Assembly: GCF_013385425.1 (NCBI RefSeq) | Contig: NZ_JACAQA010000019.1 | Span: 124,001-188,000, forward strand | Length of the DNA: 64,000 bases | From: Pseudomonas gingeri | GTDB taxonomy: Bacteria; Pseudomonadota; Gammaproteobacteria; Pseudomonadales; Pseudomonadaceae | Direction: 5' to 3' | Shown here: positions 42,960 to 51,528 of the stretch, piece by piece | How the letters are laid out: the number at the start of each line of letters is the position of its first letter | Position numbering within the stretch: position 1 is the first letter of the stretch | The notes under the pieces: generated by a model | What the model was told of the DNA's origin: nothing | Seen by the model: only the letters and a program-made list of their open reading frames with translations | Database searches by the model: none | Program-made: the position numbers and the translations under genes

Positions 42960-43805
42960 TCAGCCGTGCGCCGCCGGCCATGGATAGGCCAGCCACGTCT
43001 CCAGGCGCTTGGCGAAGCGGCCGCTTTCCATATCCTGGTGCAGCCACTGGTCGACATACTGCTTGAGCACGATGTCACGGGGCAGCAACACGGCCTTCTC
43101 GGAAAAATCGAAAGGTTGGTCCGGATGCACCGCGCACAGCTCCGGGTGCAGTTTCTGCTGCACCCGGGTTTCCACCGCGTCGGTCATCATCAGGTCGGCC
43201 TTGCCGTCGACGATCTGCTGGAAAATCGTCACGTTGTCCGGATGCACGAGGATCTGCGCCTGCTTGAGGTTGGCACGGGCGAACTTCTCGTTGGTCCCGC
43301 CGGGATTGACGATAGCCCGGACATTCGGCCGGTCGATCTGGGCCAGGGTCTGGAAGTCCTGCTGCCGGGAGCAGAGGGTGATCGGCGTCTTGCCGTCACG
43401 CTGGTAAGGCTGTGAGAAAAACGCCAGCTTCTGGCGCTCCATGTTCACCGAGATTCCGCTGATCGCCAGGTCGAACCTGTCGGCCAGCAGATCGCCCATC
43501 AGCGTCGGCCAGGTGGTCGGCACCAGTTCCAGCTTGACCCCCAGGGATGCCGCCAGCCCTTCGGCCAGCTCGATATCCAGGCCGATAAAACCATCCGCAT
43601 TCTTGTAGCTGAACGGTTTGTAGTCACCGGTGGTGCCAACGCGCAATACGCCCTGCTGAACGATACGGTCGAGTCGGCTGCTGGTGGCTTCCTGTTGGGA
43701 AACAGCGCTACTGGTCAGCGGCTGTGGCGCGGCAATGGCAGTGCCGGTCAGTAACAACCCGGCGAACAAGCAGCGGGAAAAATACGCGGAAATGGCAAAC
43801 GTCAT
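42960..43805 (-). CDS. pheC: Cyclohexadienyl (prephenate/arogenate) dehydratase PheC
   Basis: A 281-residue periplasmic protein of the SBP-3 fold that is in fact an enzyme: PheC converts prephenate to phenylpyruvate and arogenate to phenylalanine. It has a signal peptide (MTFAISAYFSRCLFAGLLLT...AIA), then LRVGTTGDYKPFSYKNADGF, SGISVNMERQKLAFFSQPY, IVNPGGTNEKFARANLKQAQ and WLAYPWPAAHG, which closely match P. aeruginosa PheC as I remember it, including the NPGGTNEKFARANL block specific to that enzyme rather than to transport proteins. The ATG at 43805 is 27 codons inside a longer frame with poor composition. It converges with aotP, stops 13 bases apart. Confidence 0.88.
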   Translation of the reverse strand: MTFAISAYFSRCLFAGLLLTGTAIAAPQPLTSSAVSQQEATSSRLDRIVQQGVLRVGTTGDYKPFSYKNADGFIGLDIELAEGLAASLGVKLELVPTTWPTLMGDLLADRFDLAISGISVNMERQKLAFFSQPYQRDGKTPITLCSRQQDFQTLAQIDRPNVRAIVNPGGTNEKFARANLKQAQILVHPDNVTIFQQIVDGKADLMMTDAVETRVQQKLHPELCAVHPDQPFDFSEKAVLLPRDIVLKQYVDQWLHQDMESGRFAKRLETWLAYPWPAAHG

Positions 43806-43872
43806 GGGTGGCCTTTTTTTCTGGGTCTTGGCCACAGCTTTGTATCGTATAGATGATCGAGAGTCGACACCG

Positions 43873-43952
43873 TCCTGCAGGAGCATGGCTTACCTGCGAA
43901 ATGGCCCTTGAGGCCGCCAAAAAAGTCGCTGGCAAGCCACGCGCCTACAGGA
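43873..43952. repeat. Degenerate REP-type pair
   Basis: TCCTGCAGGAGCATGGCTTACC...(43873-43900) and GTCGCTGGCAAGCCACGCGC...(43925-43952) are weakly complementary and resemble the 45606-45700 class. Confidence 0.5.
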
Positions 43953-43993
43953 GTCGCGCTCGATCGAAGCCCGTCGAAAGGCCAAAACAGGGC

Positions 43994-44227
43994 TCAGGCG
44001 TCGGGAGAAGGCGTATTGTCGGGAATCAGCGGCTCGCCGTTATCGGGCGGCTGGGTGGGCGTGGTGGGCTCGGAGGGTTGCGGCGTATCCGGATCAGGTT
44101 GCCCCGGGATACCCGGGATGCCACTGGTCATGCCCTGGGGATGCGCCAGCAACGACCAGGCCAACAGACCCACTTGATTGGGTTCAAGTTTCGCCAGTTG
44201 AGCGCTGATACTTGGATCGTTCTTCAT
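43994..44227 (-). CDS. Small Pro-rich protein of unknown function
   Basis: A 77-residue protein with a short helical N-terminus (KNDPSISAQLAKLEPNQVGL, then LLAWSLLAHPQGM) and a disordered Pro/Gly/Thr-rich tail from about residue 33 (SGIPGIPGQPDPDTPQPSEP and so on). AGGAG lies upstream of the ATG at a good distance, which supports translation. No homologous family is known to me. It precedes nothing in operon; dcd is on the same strand upstream (108 bases). Confidence 0.6.
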   Translation of the reverse strand: MKNDPSISAQLAKLEPNQVGLLAWSLLAHPQGMTSGIPGIPGQPDPDTPQPSEPTTPTQPPDNGEPLIPDNTPSPDA

Positions 44228-44335
44228 GGGGGTACTCCTGAGCGTGGAAGCCCGGCCTGTCTTGCACAAACCGGGACAGTGCACCCAGTAGAGTGCACCC
44301 GCGCCGAGGAATTCCCTGTTTCGACGGGCCCTTCG

Positions 44336-44902
44336 TCAGGTCCGCGGCAGGGTCACGCCACGCTGGCCCTGATACTTGCCGCCACGGTCCTTATAGGACA
44401 CTTCGCATTCTTCGTCGGACTCCAGGAACAACATCTGCGCCACGCCCTCGTTGGCGTAGATCTTCGCCGGCAGCGTGGTGGTGTTGGAGAACTCCAGGGT
44501 CACGTGGCCTTCCCATTCCGGTTCCAGCGGCGTGACGTTGACGATGATCCCGCAACGGGCGTAGGTGCTCTTGCCCAGGCAGATGGTCAGCACATTGCGC
44601 GGAATACGGAAGTATTCGACGGTGCGGGCCAGGGCGAAGGAGTTGGGCGGAATGATGCAGACGTCGCTCTTCACATCGACGAAGCTGCCCGCGTCGAAGT
44701 TTTTCGGATCGACGGTCGCCGAATTGATGTTGGTGAACACCTTGAATTCGTCGGCGCAGCGCACATCGTAGCCATAGCTCGAGACACCGAAGGAAATCAC
44801 CCGGTTGTCGGCTTCGCCACGCACCTGGCGCTCGACGAAAGGCTCGATCATGCCGTGTTCTTGCGCCATGCGGCGAATCCACTTGTCCGATTTGATGCTC
44901 AT
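44336..44902 (-). CDS. dcd: dCTP deaminase
   Basis: Deaminates dCTP to dUTP for thymidylate synthesis. The 188-residue trimeric enzyme has MSIKSDKWIRRMAQEHGMIE at its N-terminus, the SSYGYDVRCADEF nucleotide-pocket motif near residue 46, and GKSTYARCGIIVNVTPLEPE with the catalytic Glu near 138. Length equals the P. aeruginosa enzyme. The ATG at 44902 is preceded by a weak GGTG; a longer frame upstream is not used. dcd is followed by apbC and metG in other pseudomonads; here a cold-shock gene lies in between. Confidence 0.96.
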   Translation of the reverse strand: MSIKSDKWIRRMAQEHGMIEPFVERQVRGEADNRVISFGVSSYGYDVRCADEFKVFTNINSATVDPKNFDAGSFVDVKSDVCIIPPNSFALARTVEYFRIPRNVLTICLGKSTYARCGIIVNVTPLEPEWEGHVTLEFSNTTTLPAKIYANEGVAQMLFLESDEECEVSYKDRGGKYQGQRGVTLPRT

Positions 44903-45276
44903 GGCGGGTGTCCTGATATAGCGAGGTGGAGAAATTCTGTCCGGCATCTTACCGGGGTGCGCCGCCGGGTTAAAGCGCCGACGCCGCTTCTCGCGATGAC
45001 GTTGTCCCCGGGCCTGACAAATCGGCTATTTGAGCGGGGTTGTCCCCCTGGCCGAGCGCCGTCAGTCACGAAATAGGAGAAACCTTGGTGAAGACCATTG
45101 GCACGTCTCGGAAAGTGGGGTATGGTGGCGCCACTGTGCTGCTTGTGTCACTGAGAATCTCTACACGATGTTGAATTTCGATCCAACCATCTCCAAGAAT
45201 TTTTCCTGCTCTTTGCACTCAGTCTCGGCCAGGGCTTTTCCTGAGTCGCAGTTAACTTTGTCCAAGGAGACATCAA
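44903..45276. other. 374-base region: dcd promoter and cold-shock leader
   Basis: No supported gene. The last about 150 bases (CTGAGAATCTCTACACGATG onwards) are U/C-rich and probably form the long leader of the cold-shock mRNA, ending AAGGAGACATCAA before the ATG. Confidence 0.55.
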
Positions 45277-45486
45277 ATGTCTAATCGCCAAACCGGTACC
45301 GTTAAGTGGTTCAACGATGAAAAAGGCTTCGGCTTCATCACTCCACAATCCGGTGACGACCTGTTCGTACACTTCAAAGCAATCCAATCCGACGGCTTCA
45401 AAAGCCTGAAAGAAGGCCAACAGGTTTCTTTCATCGCTACCCGCGGTCAGAAAGGCATGCAAGCTGAAGAAGTTCAAGTTATCTAA
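45277..45486 (+). CDS. Cold-shock domain protein, CspA family (second copy)
   Basis: A 69-residue CSD protein about 80% identical by eye to the one at 3904, with KGFGFITPQSG (RNP1) and LFVHF (RNP2). AAGGAG precedes the ATG. It has its own terminator (45503-45536). Codons are unusually uniform and optimal, as expected for a very highly expressed gene. Which named paralogue this is cannot be told. Confidence 0.95.
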   Translation: MSNRQTGTVKWFNDEKGFGFITPQSGDDLFVHFKAIQSDGFKSLKEGQQVSFIATRGQKGMQAEEVQVI

Positions 45487-45502
45487 CTTGTACTGATCCA
45501 GT

Positions 45503-45536
45503 AAAAAAGCCCCGCCCTCAAAAGCGGGGCTTTTTT
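45503..45536 (+). terminator. Rho-independent terminator of second cold-shock gene
   Basis: AAAAAAGCCCCGC-CCTCAAAA-GCGGGGCTTTTTT, 17 bases after the stop. Confidence 0.93.
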
Positions 45537-45605
45537 GTGCCCGGGTGTTTTTGCCAGCTTGCGCCAGGTACCGGGACCTAGGCCAACCCAGCGTACGACA
45601 CAAAT

Positions 45606-45700
45606 CCTGTAGGAGCCGGCTTGCTGGCGATAGCGGTTTATCTGGCGACCATGATGTCGACTGTCAGATCGCAATCGCCAGCAAGCCGGCGCCTACAGGG
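45606..45700. repeat. Paired REP palindrome between csp and apbC
   Basis: Arms CCTGTAGGAGCCGGCTTGCT... (45606-45632) and ATCGCCAGCAAGCCGGCGCC... (45673-45700) around a 40-base spacer. Same arm class as 62060-62148 (GCCGGCTTGC/GCAAGCCGGC). Confidence 0.88.
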
Positions 45701-45733
45701 ACCGCGCTGCGCCTCGATTGAGGCGCAACGGCA

Positions 45734-46828
45734 TCAATCGTCGCTGATGGTGATATTCGGCATCGCCTGGCTGGCCGCTTCCTGCAACACGATCCGCGCG
45801 CCCACATGCCGTGCCAGCTCCTGGTAGACCATGGCGATCTGGCTGTCCGGCTCGGCGATCACCGTCGGCTTGCCACCATCGGCCTGCTCACGGATCAGCA
45901 TCGACAACGGCAACGAAGCCAGCAGCTCGACACCATATTGGCTCGCCAGCTTCTCACCGCCCCCCTCGCCGAACAGGTGCTCGGCATGACCGCAGTTCGA
46001 ACAGATGTGTACCGCCATGTTCTCCACGACACCCAGCACCGGGATATTCACCTTGCGGAACATCTCCACGCCCTTGCGCGCATCCAGCAAGGCCAGGTCC
46101 TGGGGAGTGGTGACGATCACCGCGCCGGCCACCGGAACCTTCTGCGCCAGGGTCAGCTGGATATCGCCAGTCCCGGGCGGCATATCGATCACCAGGTAGT
46201 CCAGGTTGCCCCAGTCGGTCTGGGTCACCAATTGCAACAAAGCCCCGGACACCATCGGACCGCGCCAGACCATCGGCGTGTTGTCGTCGGTTAGGAAAGC
46301 CATGGACATCACTTCCACGCCATGGGACTCGATGGGCACGAACCATTTCTGGTCCTTGATCTTCGGCCGCGTGCCTTCGGCGACGCCGAACATGATGCCC
46401 TGGCTCGGCCCGTAGATATCGGCGTCGAGAATCCCCACCCGAGCCCCTTCGCGAGCCAGCGCCAGCGCCAGGTTGGCCGCCGTGGTCGACTTGCCCACCC
46501 CGCCCTTGCCCGAGGCCACCGCCACCACGTTCTTCACGTTGGCCAGGCCCGGAATCTGCGCCTGGGCCTTGTGCGCGGCGATCACGCAATCGATCTCGAC
46601 CTTGGCCGAAGCCACGCCGTCCAGGCCTTCGACGGCCATCTGCAGCATCTGCGCCCAGCCACTCTTGAACAGGCCGGCGGCATAACCCAGCTCCAGCCGG
46701 ACCGTTACGCGATCACCCTGGATATCGATGGCCCGCACGCAGCCGGCGCTGACCGGGTCCTGGTTCAGATAAGGGTCGGTGTACTGGCGGAGGACGGCCT
46801 CCACCGCTGCGCGATTGACTGCGCTCAT
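45734..46828 (-). CDS. apbC: Fe-S cluster carrier ATPase ApbC (Mrp/NBP35 family)
   Basis: A 364-residue P-loop ATPase that carries [4Fe-4S] clusters. An N-terminal MIP18-like domain (residues 1 to about 85) precedes the deviant Walker A ASGKGGVGKSTT (106-117), DADIYGPSQ, and the cluster-binding C276-S-N-C279 (HICSNCGHAEH). The ATG at 46828 follows GGGAG; two earlier codons are ignored. Divergent from metG, as in relatives. Confidence 0.94.
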   Translation of the reverse strand: MSAVNRAAVEAVLRQYTDPYLNQDPVSAGCVRAIDIQGDRVTVRLELGYAAGLFKSGWAQMLQMAVEGLDGVASAKVEIDCVIAAHKAQAQIPGLANVKNVVAVASGKGGVGKSTTAANLALALAREGARVGILDADIYGPSQGIMFGVAEGTRPKIKDQKWFVPIESHGVEVMSMAFLTDDNTPMVWRGPMVSGALLQLVTQTDWGNLDYLVIDMPPGTGDIQLTLAQKVPVAGAVIVTTPQDLALLDARKGVEMFRKVNIPVLGVVENMAVHICSNCGHAEHLFGEGGGEKLASQYGVELLASLPLSMLIREQADGGKPTVIAEPDSQIAMVYQELARHVGARIVLQEAASQAMPNITISDD

Positions 46829-46970
46829 GGGCAACTCCCGAAAAAGACTGAGTAAAACAGGCAGCTATCCTAACCGTTCTGAAGCGCAGAGACATTCCAC
46901 AAGGGGTGAATTATGTGCGCCGGGGCTTTATAGTGGCCGATCTCCGTTTCACTTCAAGTAGCCGAGCCCC

Positions 46971-49022
46971 ATGTCCGAGCCACGCCAGATCCTCGTCACC
47001 AGCGCCCTGCCCTATGCCAATGGTTCCATTCACCTTGGCCACATGGTCGAGTATGTCCAGACGGACATGTGGGTGCGCTTCCAGAAGCACCGCGGCAATC
47101 AATGCATCTACGTCTGCGCTGACGACGCCCACGGCTCGGCCATCATGTTGCGCGCCGAGAAGGAAGGCATCACCCCGGAACAGTTGATCGCCAACGTCCA
47201 GGTCGAGCACAGCGGCGACTTCGCCGACTTCCTCGTGGAGTTCGATAATTTCCATTCGACCCACGCCGAGGAAAACCGCGAACTGTCCAATCAGATCTAC
47301 CTGCGCCTGCGCGACGCCGGGCATATCGCCACGCGTTCGATCACCCAGTATTTCGACCCGGAAAAGCAGATGTTCCTGGCCGACCGCTTCATCAAGGGCA
47401 CCTGCCCGAAATGCGGCACCGAAGACCAGTACGGCGACAACTGCGAGAAATGCGGCGCCACCTATGCACCGACCGACCTGAAAGACCCGAAATCGGCGAT
47501 TTCCGGGGCGACGCCGGTGCTCAAGGATTCCCAGCACTTCTTCTTCAAGCTGCCGGACTTCCAGGCCATGCTGCAAACCTGGACCCGCAGCGGCACCTTG
47601 CAGGACGCCGTGGCGAACAAGATCGCCGAATGGCTGGATGCCGGCCTGCAACAGTGGGACATCTCCCGCGATGCGCCGTATTTCGGCTTCGAGATCCCGG
47701 ATGAGCCTGGCAAGTATTTCTACGTCTGGCTGGACGCGCCGATCGGCTACATGGCCAGCTTCAAGAACCTCTGCGCACGGCGTCCGGAACTGGACTTCGA
47801 CGCGTTCTGGGGCAAGGACTCCACCGCCGAGCTGTACCACTTCATCGGCAAGGACATCGTCAACTTCCACGCCCTGTTCTGGCCGGCGATGCTCGAAGGC
47901 GCGGGCTACCGCAAGCCGACCGGGATCAACGTGCACGGCTACCTGACCGTCAACGGCCAGAAAATGTCCAAGTCCCGCGGCACCTTTATCAAGGCCCGTA
48001 CCTACCTGGACCACCTGTCACCGGAATACCTGCGTTACTACTACGCGGCCAAGCTGGGCAAAGGCGTCGACGACCTCGACCTGAACCTGGAAGACTTCGT
48101 GCAGAAGGTCAACTCGGACCTGGTGGGCAAGGTAGTCAACATCGCCAGCCGTTGCGCCGGGTTTATCCACAAGGGCAATGCCGGTGTGCTGGTGGCCGGC
48201 AACGCCGCGCCGGAACTGACCGACGCCTTCCTCGCCGCCACCCCGAGCATCGCCGAGGCCTACGAGGCACGGGATTTCGCCCGGGCCATGCGCGAAATCA
48301 TGGGCCTGGCCGACCGCGCCAACGCCTGGATCGCCGACAAGGCACCCTGGTCCCTGGCCAAGCAGGAAGGCAAGCAGGATGAAGTCCAGGCCGTCTGTGC
48401 CGTGGGCATCAACCTGTTCCGCCAGTTGATCATCTTCCTCAAGCCGGTGCTGCCGCTGCTGGCCGCCGATGCCGAGGCCTTCCTGAATGTCGCGCCGCTG
48501 ACCTGGAACGATCACGCCACCTTGCTCGCCAACCATCAGTTGAACGAGTTCAAGCCCTTGATGACCCGTATCGACCCGGTAAAAGTACAAGCCATGACCG
48601 ACGCCTCGAAGGAAGACCTCACCGCCAGCCAGACCGACACCGGTAGCGCCGCCCCGCAAGGCAACGGCGAGCTGGCCAAGGACCCGCTGTCGGCGGAAAT
48701 CGACTTCGACGCCTTTGCCGCCGTCGACCTGCGCGTAGCGCTGATTCTCAAGGCCGAAGCCGTCGAAGGCGCGGACAAGCTGCTGCGCCTGACCCTGGAT
48801 ATCGGCGATGAGCAACGCAACGTGTTTTCCGGGATCAAGAGCGCCTACCCGAACCCGGCCGAACTGGAAGGTCGCCTGACCATGATGATCGCCAACCTCA
48901 AGCCACGGAAAATGCGCTTCGGCATCTCCGAAGGCATGGTGATGGCGGCCGGCCCCGGCGGTGAAGAAATCTACCTGCTGAGCCCGGATACCGGCGCAAA
49001 GCCAGGCCAGCGGATCAAGTAA
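46971..49022 (+). CDS. metG: Methionyl-tRNA synthetase
   Basis: A 683-residue class I aminoacyl-tRNA synthetase. HIGH-type motif H21-L-G-H24, zinc knuckle with two CxxC pairs (CPKCGTEDQYGDNCEKCG, about 144-161), KMSKS near 330-334, anticodon-binding domain, and a C-terminal OB-fold dimerisation/tRNA-binding domain (about 580-683; DLRVALILKAEAVEGADKLL). This is the long, dimeric form. It is followed by an 11-bp perfect inverted repeat and the rnf operon. Confidence 0.98.
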   Translation: MSEPRQILVTSALPYANGSIHLGHMVEYVQTDMWVRFQKHRGNQCIYVCADDAHGSAIMLRAEKEGITPEQLIANVQVEHSGDFADFLVEFDNFHSTHAEENRELSNQIYLRLRDAGHIATRSITQYFDPEKQMFLADRFIKGTCPKCGTEDQYGDNCEKCGATYAPTDLKDPKSAISGATPVLKDSQHFFFKLPDFQAMLQTWTRSGTLQDAVANKIAEWLDAGLQQWDISRDAPYFGFEIPDEPGKYFYVWLDAPIGYMASFKNLCARRPELDFDAFWGKDSTAELYHFIGKDIVNFHALFWPAMLEGAGYRKPTGINVHGYLTVNGQKMSKSRGTFIKARTYLDHLSPEYLRYYYAAKLGKGVDDLDLNLEDFVQKVNSDLVGKVVNIASRCAGFIHKGNAGVLVAGNAAPELTDAFLAATPSIAEAYEARDFARAMREIMGLADRANAWIADKAPWSLAKQEGKQDEVQAVCAVGINLFRQLIIFLKPVLPLLAADAEAFLNVAPLTWNDHATLLANHQLNEFKPLMTRIDPVKVQAMTDASKEDLTASQTDTGSAAPQGNGELAKDPLSAEIDFDAFAAVDLRVALILKAEAVEGADKLLRLTLDIGDEQRNVFSGIKSAYPNPAELEGRLTMMIANLKPRKMRFGISEGMVMAAGPGGEEIYLLSPDTGAKPGQRIK

Positions 49023-49037
49023 CCGTCCGCCCCTGCT

Positions 49038-49065
49038 CGCGGGCCATGTGCATTCATGGCCCGCG
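49038..49065. repeat. Perfect 11-bp inverted repeat after metG
   Basis: CGCGGGCCATG-TGCATT-CATGGCCCGCG. There is no T-run, so it is a mRNA-processing/stability hairpin or a factor-dependent terminator between metG and rnfA. Confidence 0.7.
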
Positions 49066-49128
49066 ATGTCGCAAAACTGGTACGCAGTCCCTCCTTGCCG
49101 GATAATCAGTGTTGTTCGCTAATCCGGC

Positions 49129-49722
49129 ATGATCATGATCGATTTTGTTTTTCCCCTCGTCAGCGCAGCCCTGCTCAACAATTTCGTGTTGCACTGGCCC
49201 CTGGGCGTCGATCCACTGCTGCAGGCCAGGCCAGACGCCGCCGGCGAACGCCTGGCACTCCACGCGCTGGGAATTGCCACCAGCACCCTGATGCTGATCA
49301 CAACGCTGATCAGCCACAGCCTCTACCACTATGTGCTGCTGCCCCAGGGCCTGGAGGCCTTCAAGCTGTTCGTCTTCCTGCCCACCAGCGTATTGCTGAT
49401 CGGCCCGGTCCTGACCCTGCTTGCGCGCTGCCTGCCACGCCTGCCGTTTGCCGGACTCACAACGCTGCTGCTGGGCAATGCCGGCATCCTCGGCTTGAGC
49501 CTGCTCAACGCCGCCAATGACCAGGGACTGGCCCAGGCGCTCCTCACCAGCCTGGGTGCCGGACTGGGTTTCTGGCTGGTCCTGAGCCTGTTCAACGACC
49601 TGCGCCAGCGTACTTTCCACGAGGAGGTTCCATTACCCTTTCGCGGCCTGCCGATCGAGCTGATCGGCGCCGGTTTGATGGGCGTGGCTTTCCTCGGTTT
49701 CACTGCATTGGTCAAACCATGA
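49129..49722 (+). CDS. rnfA: RnfA-like membrane subunit, cysteine-depleted
   Basis: A 197-residue six-helix membrane protein of the Rnf/Nqr A/E family. The order LVSAALLNNFVLHWPLGVDP, LLGNAGILGLSLLN, LTSLGAGLGFWLVLSLFNDL and FRGLPIELIGAGLMGVAFLG follows classical RnfA throughout. In classical RnfA the segments read FLGLCP and TTNCAVLG, with the two cysteines contributing to an intramembrane Fe-S cluster; here those positions are D28 and A118. The only Cys is C101. Start could be the ATG two codons later (49135). Its stop overlaps rnfB by four bases, so it is the first gene of the rnf operon. Confidence 0.88.
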   Translation: MIMIDFVFPLVSAALLNNFVLHWPLGVDPLLQARPDAAGERLALHALGIATSTLMLITTLISHSLYHYVLLPQGLEAFKLFVFLPTSVLLIGPVLTLLARCLPRLPFAGLTTLLLGNAGILGLSLLNAANDQGLAQALLTSLGAGLGFWLVLSLFNDLRQRTFHEEVPLPFRGLPIELIGAGLMGVAFLGFTALVKP

Positions 49723-50549
49723 GCCTGATTCAACGTATCGATGCCCTGCTGCCGCAGACCCAATGCGGTAAATGCGGGCACCCGGGCTGCAAGCCCTACG
49801 CCGAAGGCATCGCCCAGGGCGAAGCGATCAACAAATGCCCGCCGGGCGGTGGCGAAACCATTGCCGCCCTGGCCGAACTGCTGCACGTGCCGGTCCTGCT
49901 GCTGGATCCGGAACGCGGCAGCGCCCCGGCCCAGGTCGCGTTTATCCGCGAGGCCGAGTGCATCGGTTGCACCAAGTGCATCCAGGCCTGCCCGGTGGAT
50001 GCCATTGTCGGCGCGGCCAAGTGGATGCACAGCGTGATCGTCGACGAGTGCACCGGCTGCGACCTGTGCGTGGCGCCCTGCCCGGTGGATTGCATCGAAA
50101 TGCATCCGCTGCCCATCGCCCAGGTCGTGCCGGTGGTCGGCGGCCTGGCCAACAGCACCGAAGAACGACAGGCGCGCACGGAAAAACGCAATCGCGCCCG
50201 GCGGCGCTTCGAAAACCGTAACGCCCGGCTGCACGCCGAAGAACAGCGCAAGCAGGCCGAACGCCTGGCCCGTACGCAGCGTGCGGCGCAACCCGAGCCC
50301 GTTGCGACCAACCCGGTGCAGGACGCCATTGCGCGGATCAAGGCGCAGAAAGCCGAGGCCGCCGACGCGGCCCTGAAAAAAGCCAAGATCACTCTGGCCA
50401 TGAGCCGGGCGCAGTTGAACAAATCGCTGAAAGCTTTCGGCCACCCGCCCATTGCCGAACAGGCCGCGCAACTGGTGCTGCTGCAAGAGCAATTCGAGGC
50501 GGCGGAACAGGCCCTGCGCGACGCCGAGAAAGCCCATGCGGCCCCTTGA
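49719..50549 (+). CDS. rnfB: RnfB-like multi-cluster ferredoxin subunit with long C-terminal tail, no membrane anchor
   Basis: A 276-residue electron-transfer subunit. It begins directly with amphipathic MSLIQRIDALLPQTQ and the Fe-S motif C16-x2-C19-x4-C24...C40, then two [4Fe-4S] ferredoxin motifs C81/84/87/91 and C111/114/117/121. The N-terminal transmembrane helix of usual RnfB (about 30 residues) is absent. From about residue 145 there is a highly charged Glu/Arg/Lys/Ala helix tail (TEERQARTEKRNRARRRFE and then NPVQDAIARIKAQKAEAADA) resembling the Ala/Lys repeats at the C-terminus of RnfC. Its 3' end overlaps rnfD by 14 bases; rnfC, which should come next, is missing. Confidence 0.9.
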   Translation: MSLIQRIDALLPQTQCGKCGHPGCKPYAEGIAQGEAINKCPPGGGETIAALAELLHVPVLLLDPERGSAPAQVAFIREAECIGCTKCIQACPVDAIVGAAKWMHSVIVDECTGCDLCVAPCPVDCIEMHPLPIAQVVPVVGGLANSTEERQARTEKRNRARRRFENRNARLHAEEQRKQAERLARTQRAAQPEPVATNPVQDAIARIKAQKAEAADAALKKAKITLAMSRAQLNKSLKAFGHPPIAEQAAQLVLLQEQFEAAEQALRDAEKAHAAP

Positions 50550-51528
50550 AACGCCAGACGAACGCACCCGCCAGGCCATGCAATGGGTGTTGCTCGCCAC
50601 CTTGCCTGGAATCGCGGTGCTGCTCTGGCTCACGGGCTGGGCCATCCTGATCAACCTGCTGCTGGCCGGTACCACCGCGCTGGCGGCCGAAGCGCTGGCC
50701 CTCGGTTTGCGTCGCCGTCCGGTACGCCCCGCGTTGATGGACGGCAGCGCCCTGGTCAGCGCCGTCCTGCTGGCCATCGCCCTGCCGCCCTATTGCCCCT
50801 GGTGGTTGACCGTCACGGCGGCAGCCAGCGCCTTGCTGTTGGGCAAACACCTGTATGGCGGAGTGGGGAAAAATCCATTCAATCCGGCCATGCTCGGTTA
50901 TGCCCTGGTCCTCGTCAGCTTTCCCGGCACCATGACCCATTGGTCGGTCAACCATGGCCTGGACCTGCTCGGCGGCCTGCAATCGGTCTTCGGCGTGCAT
51001 CTCGACGGGCAGCCGGACGCCTGGGTCCAGGCCACCGCACTCGATACCCTGCGTATCAACAAAAGCCTGACCATGGACGAGCTCTTTGCCGGCAACCCCG
51101 CGTTCGGGCATTTTGGCGGCAAGGGCAGCGAATGGCTCAATCTGGCCTTTCTTGCCGGCGGCGCCTTTCTGCTCAGGCAAAAAGTCTTCAGTTGGCATGC
51201 GCCGGCGGGGATGCTGGGCAGCCTGTTTATCCTCAGCCTGCTGTTCTGGAATGGTTCCGGCTCGGATTCCCACGGCTCGCCGCTGTTTCACCTACTGACT
51301 GGCGCGACGATGCTCGGTGCATTTTTCATCGTCACCGAGCCGGTCTCCGGCGCCAGAAGCCCCAGGGCACGCCTGCTGTTCGGCATCGGTGTCGGCACGC
51401 TGACCTACGTGATCCGCACCTGGGGCAGCTACCCCGATGGCGTGGCCTTTGCCGTGCTGCTGATGAACCTCGCGGTACCGTCCCTGGAACGCCTGACGGC
51501 CAGCCCTGTGAAGGAGCCGACAGCATGA
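50536..51528 (+). CDS. rnfD: RnfD-like membrane flavoprotein subunit
   Basis: A 330-residue subunit with about nine helices. GKHLYGGVGKNPFNPAMLGY (103-122) is the RnfD/NqrB quinone/flavin segment, and the flavinylation-type region reads LLTGATMLGAFFIVTEP at 253-269, with T258 the likely covalent FMN site. Length is slightly below the usual 345-350. The ATG lies inside the end of rnfB and its stop overlaps rnfG (ATGA). Confidence 0.92.
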   Translation: MRPLETPDERTRQAMQWVLLATLPGIAVLLWLTGWAILINLLLAGTTALAAEALALGLRRRPVRPALMDGSALVSAVLLAIALPPYCPWWLTVTAAASALLLGKHLYGGVGKNPFNPAMLGYALVLVSFPGTMTHWSVNHGLDLLGGLQSVFGVHLDGQPDAWVQATALDTLRINKSLTMDELFAGNPAFGHFGGKGSEWLNLAFLAGGAFLLRQKVFSWHAPAGMLGSLFILSLLFWNGSGSDSHGSPLFHLLTGATMLGAFFIVTEPVSGARSPRARLLFGIGVGTLTYVIRTWGSYPDGVAFAVLLMNLAVPSLERLTASPVKEPTA

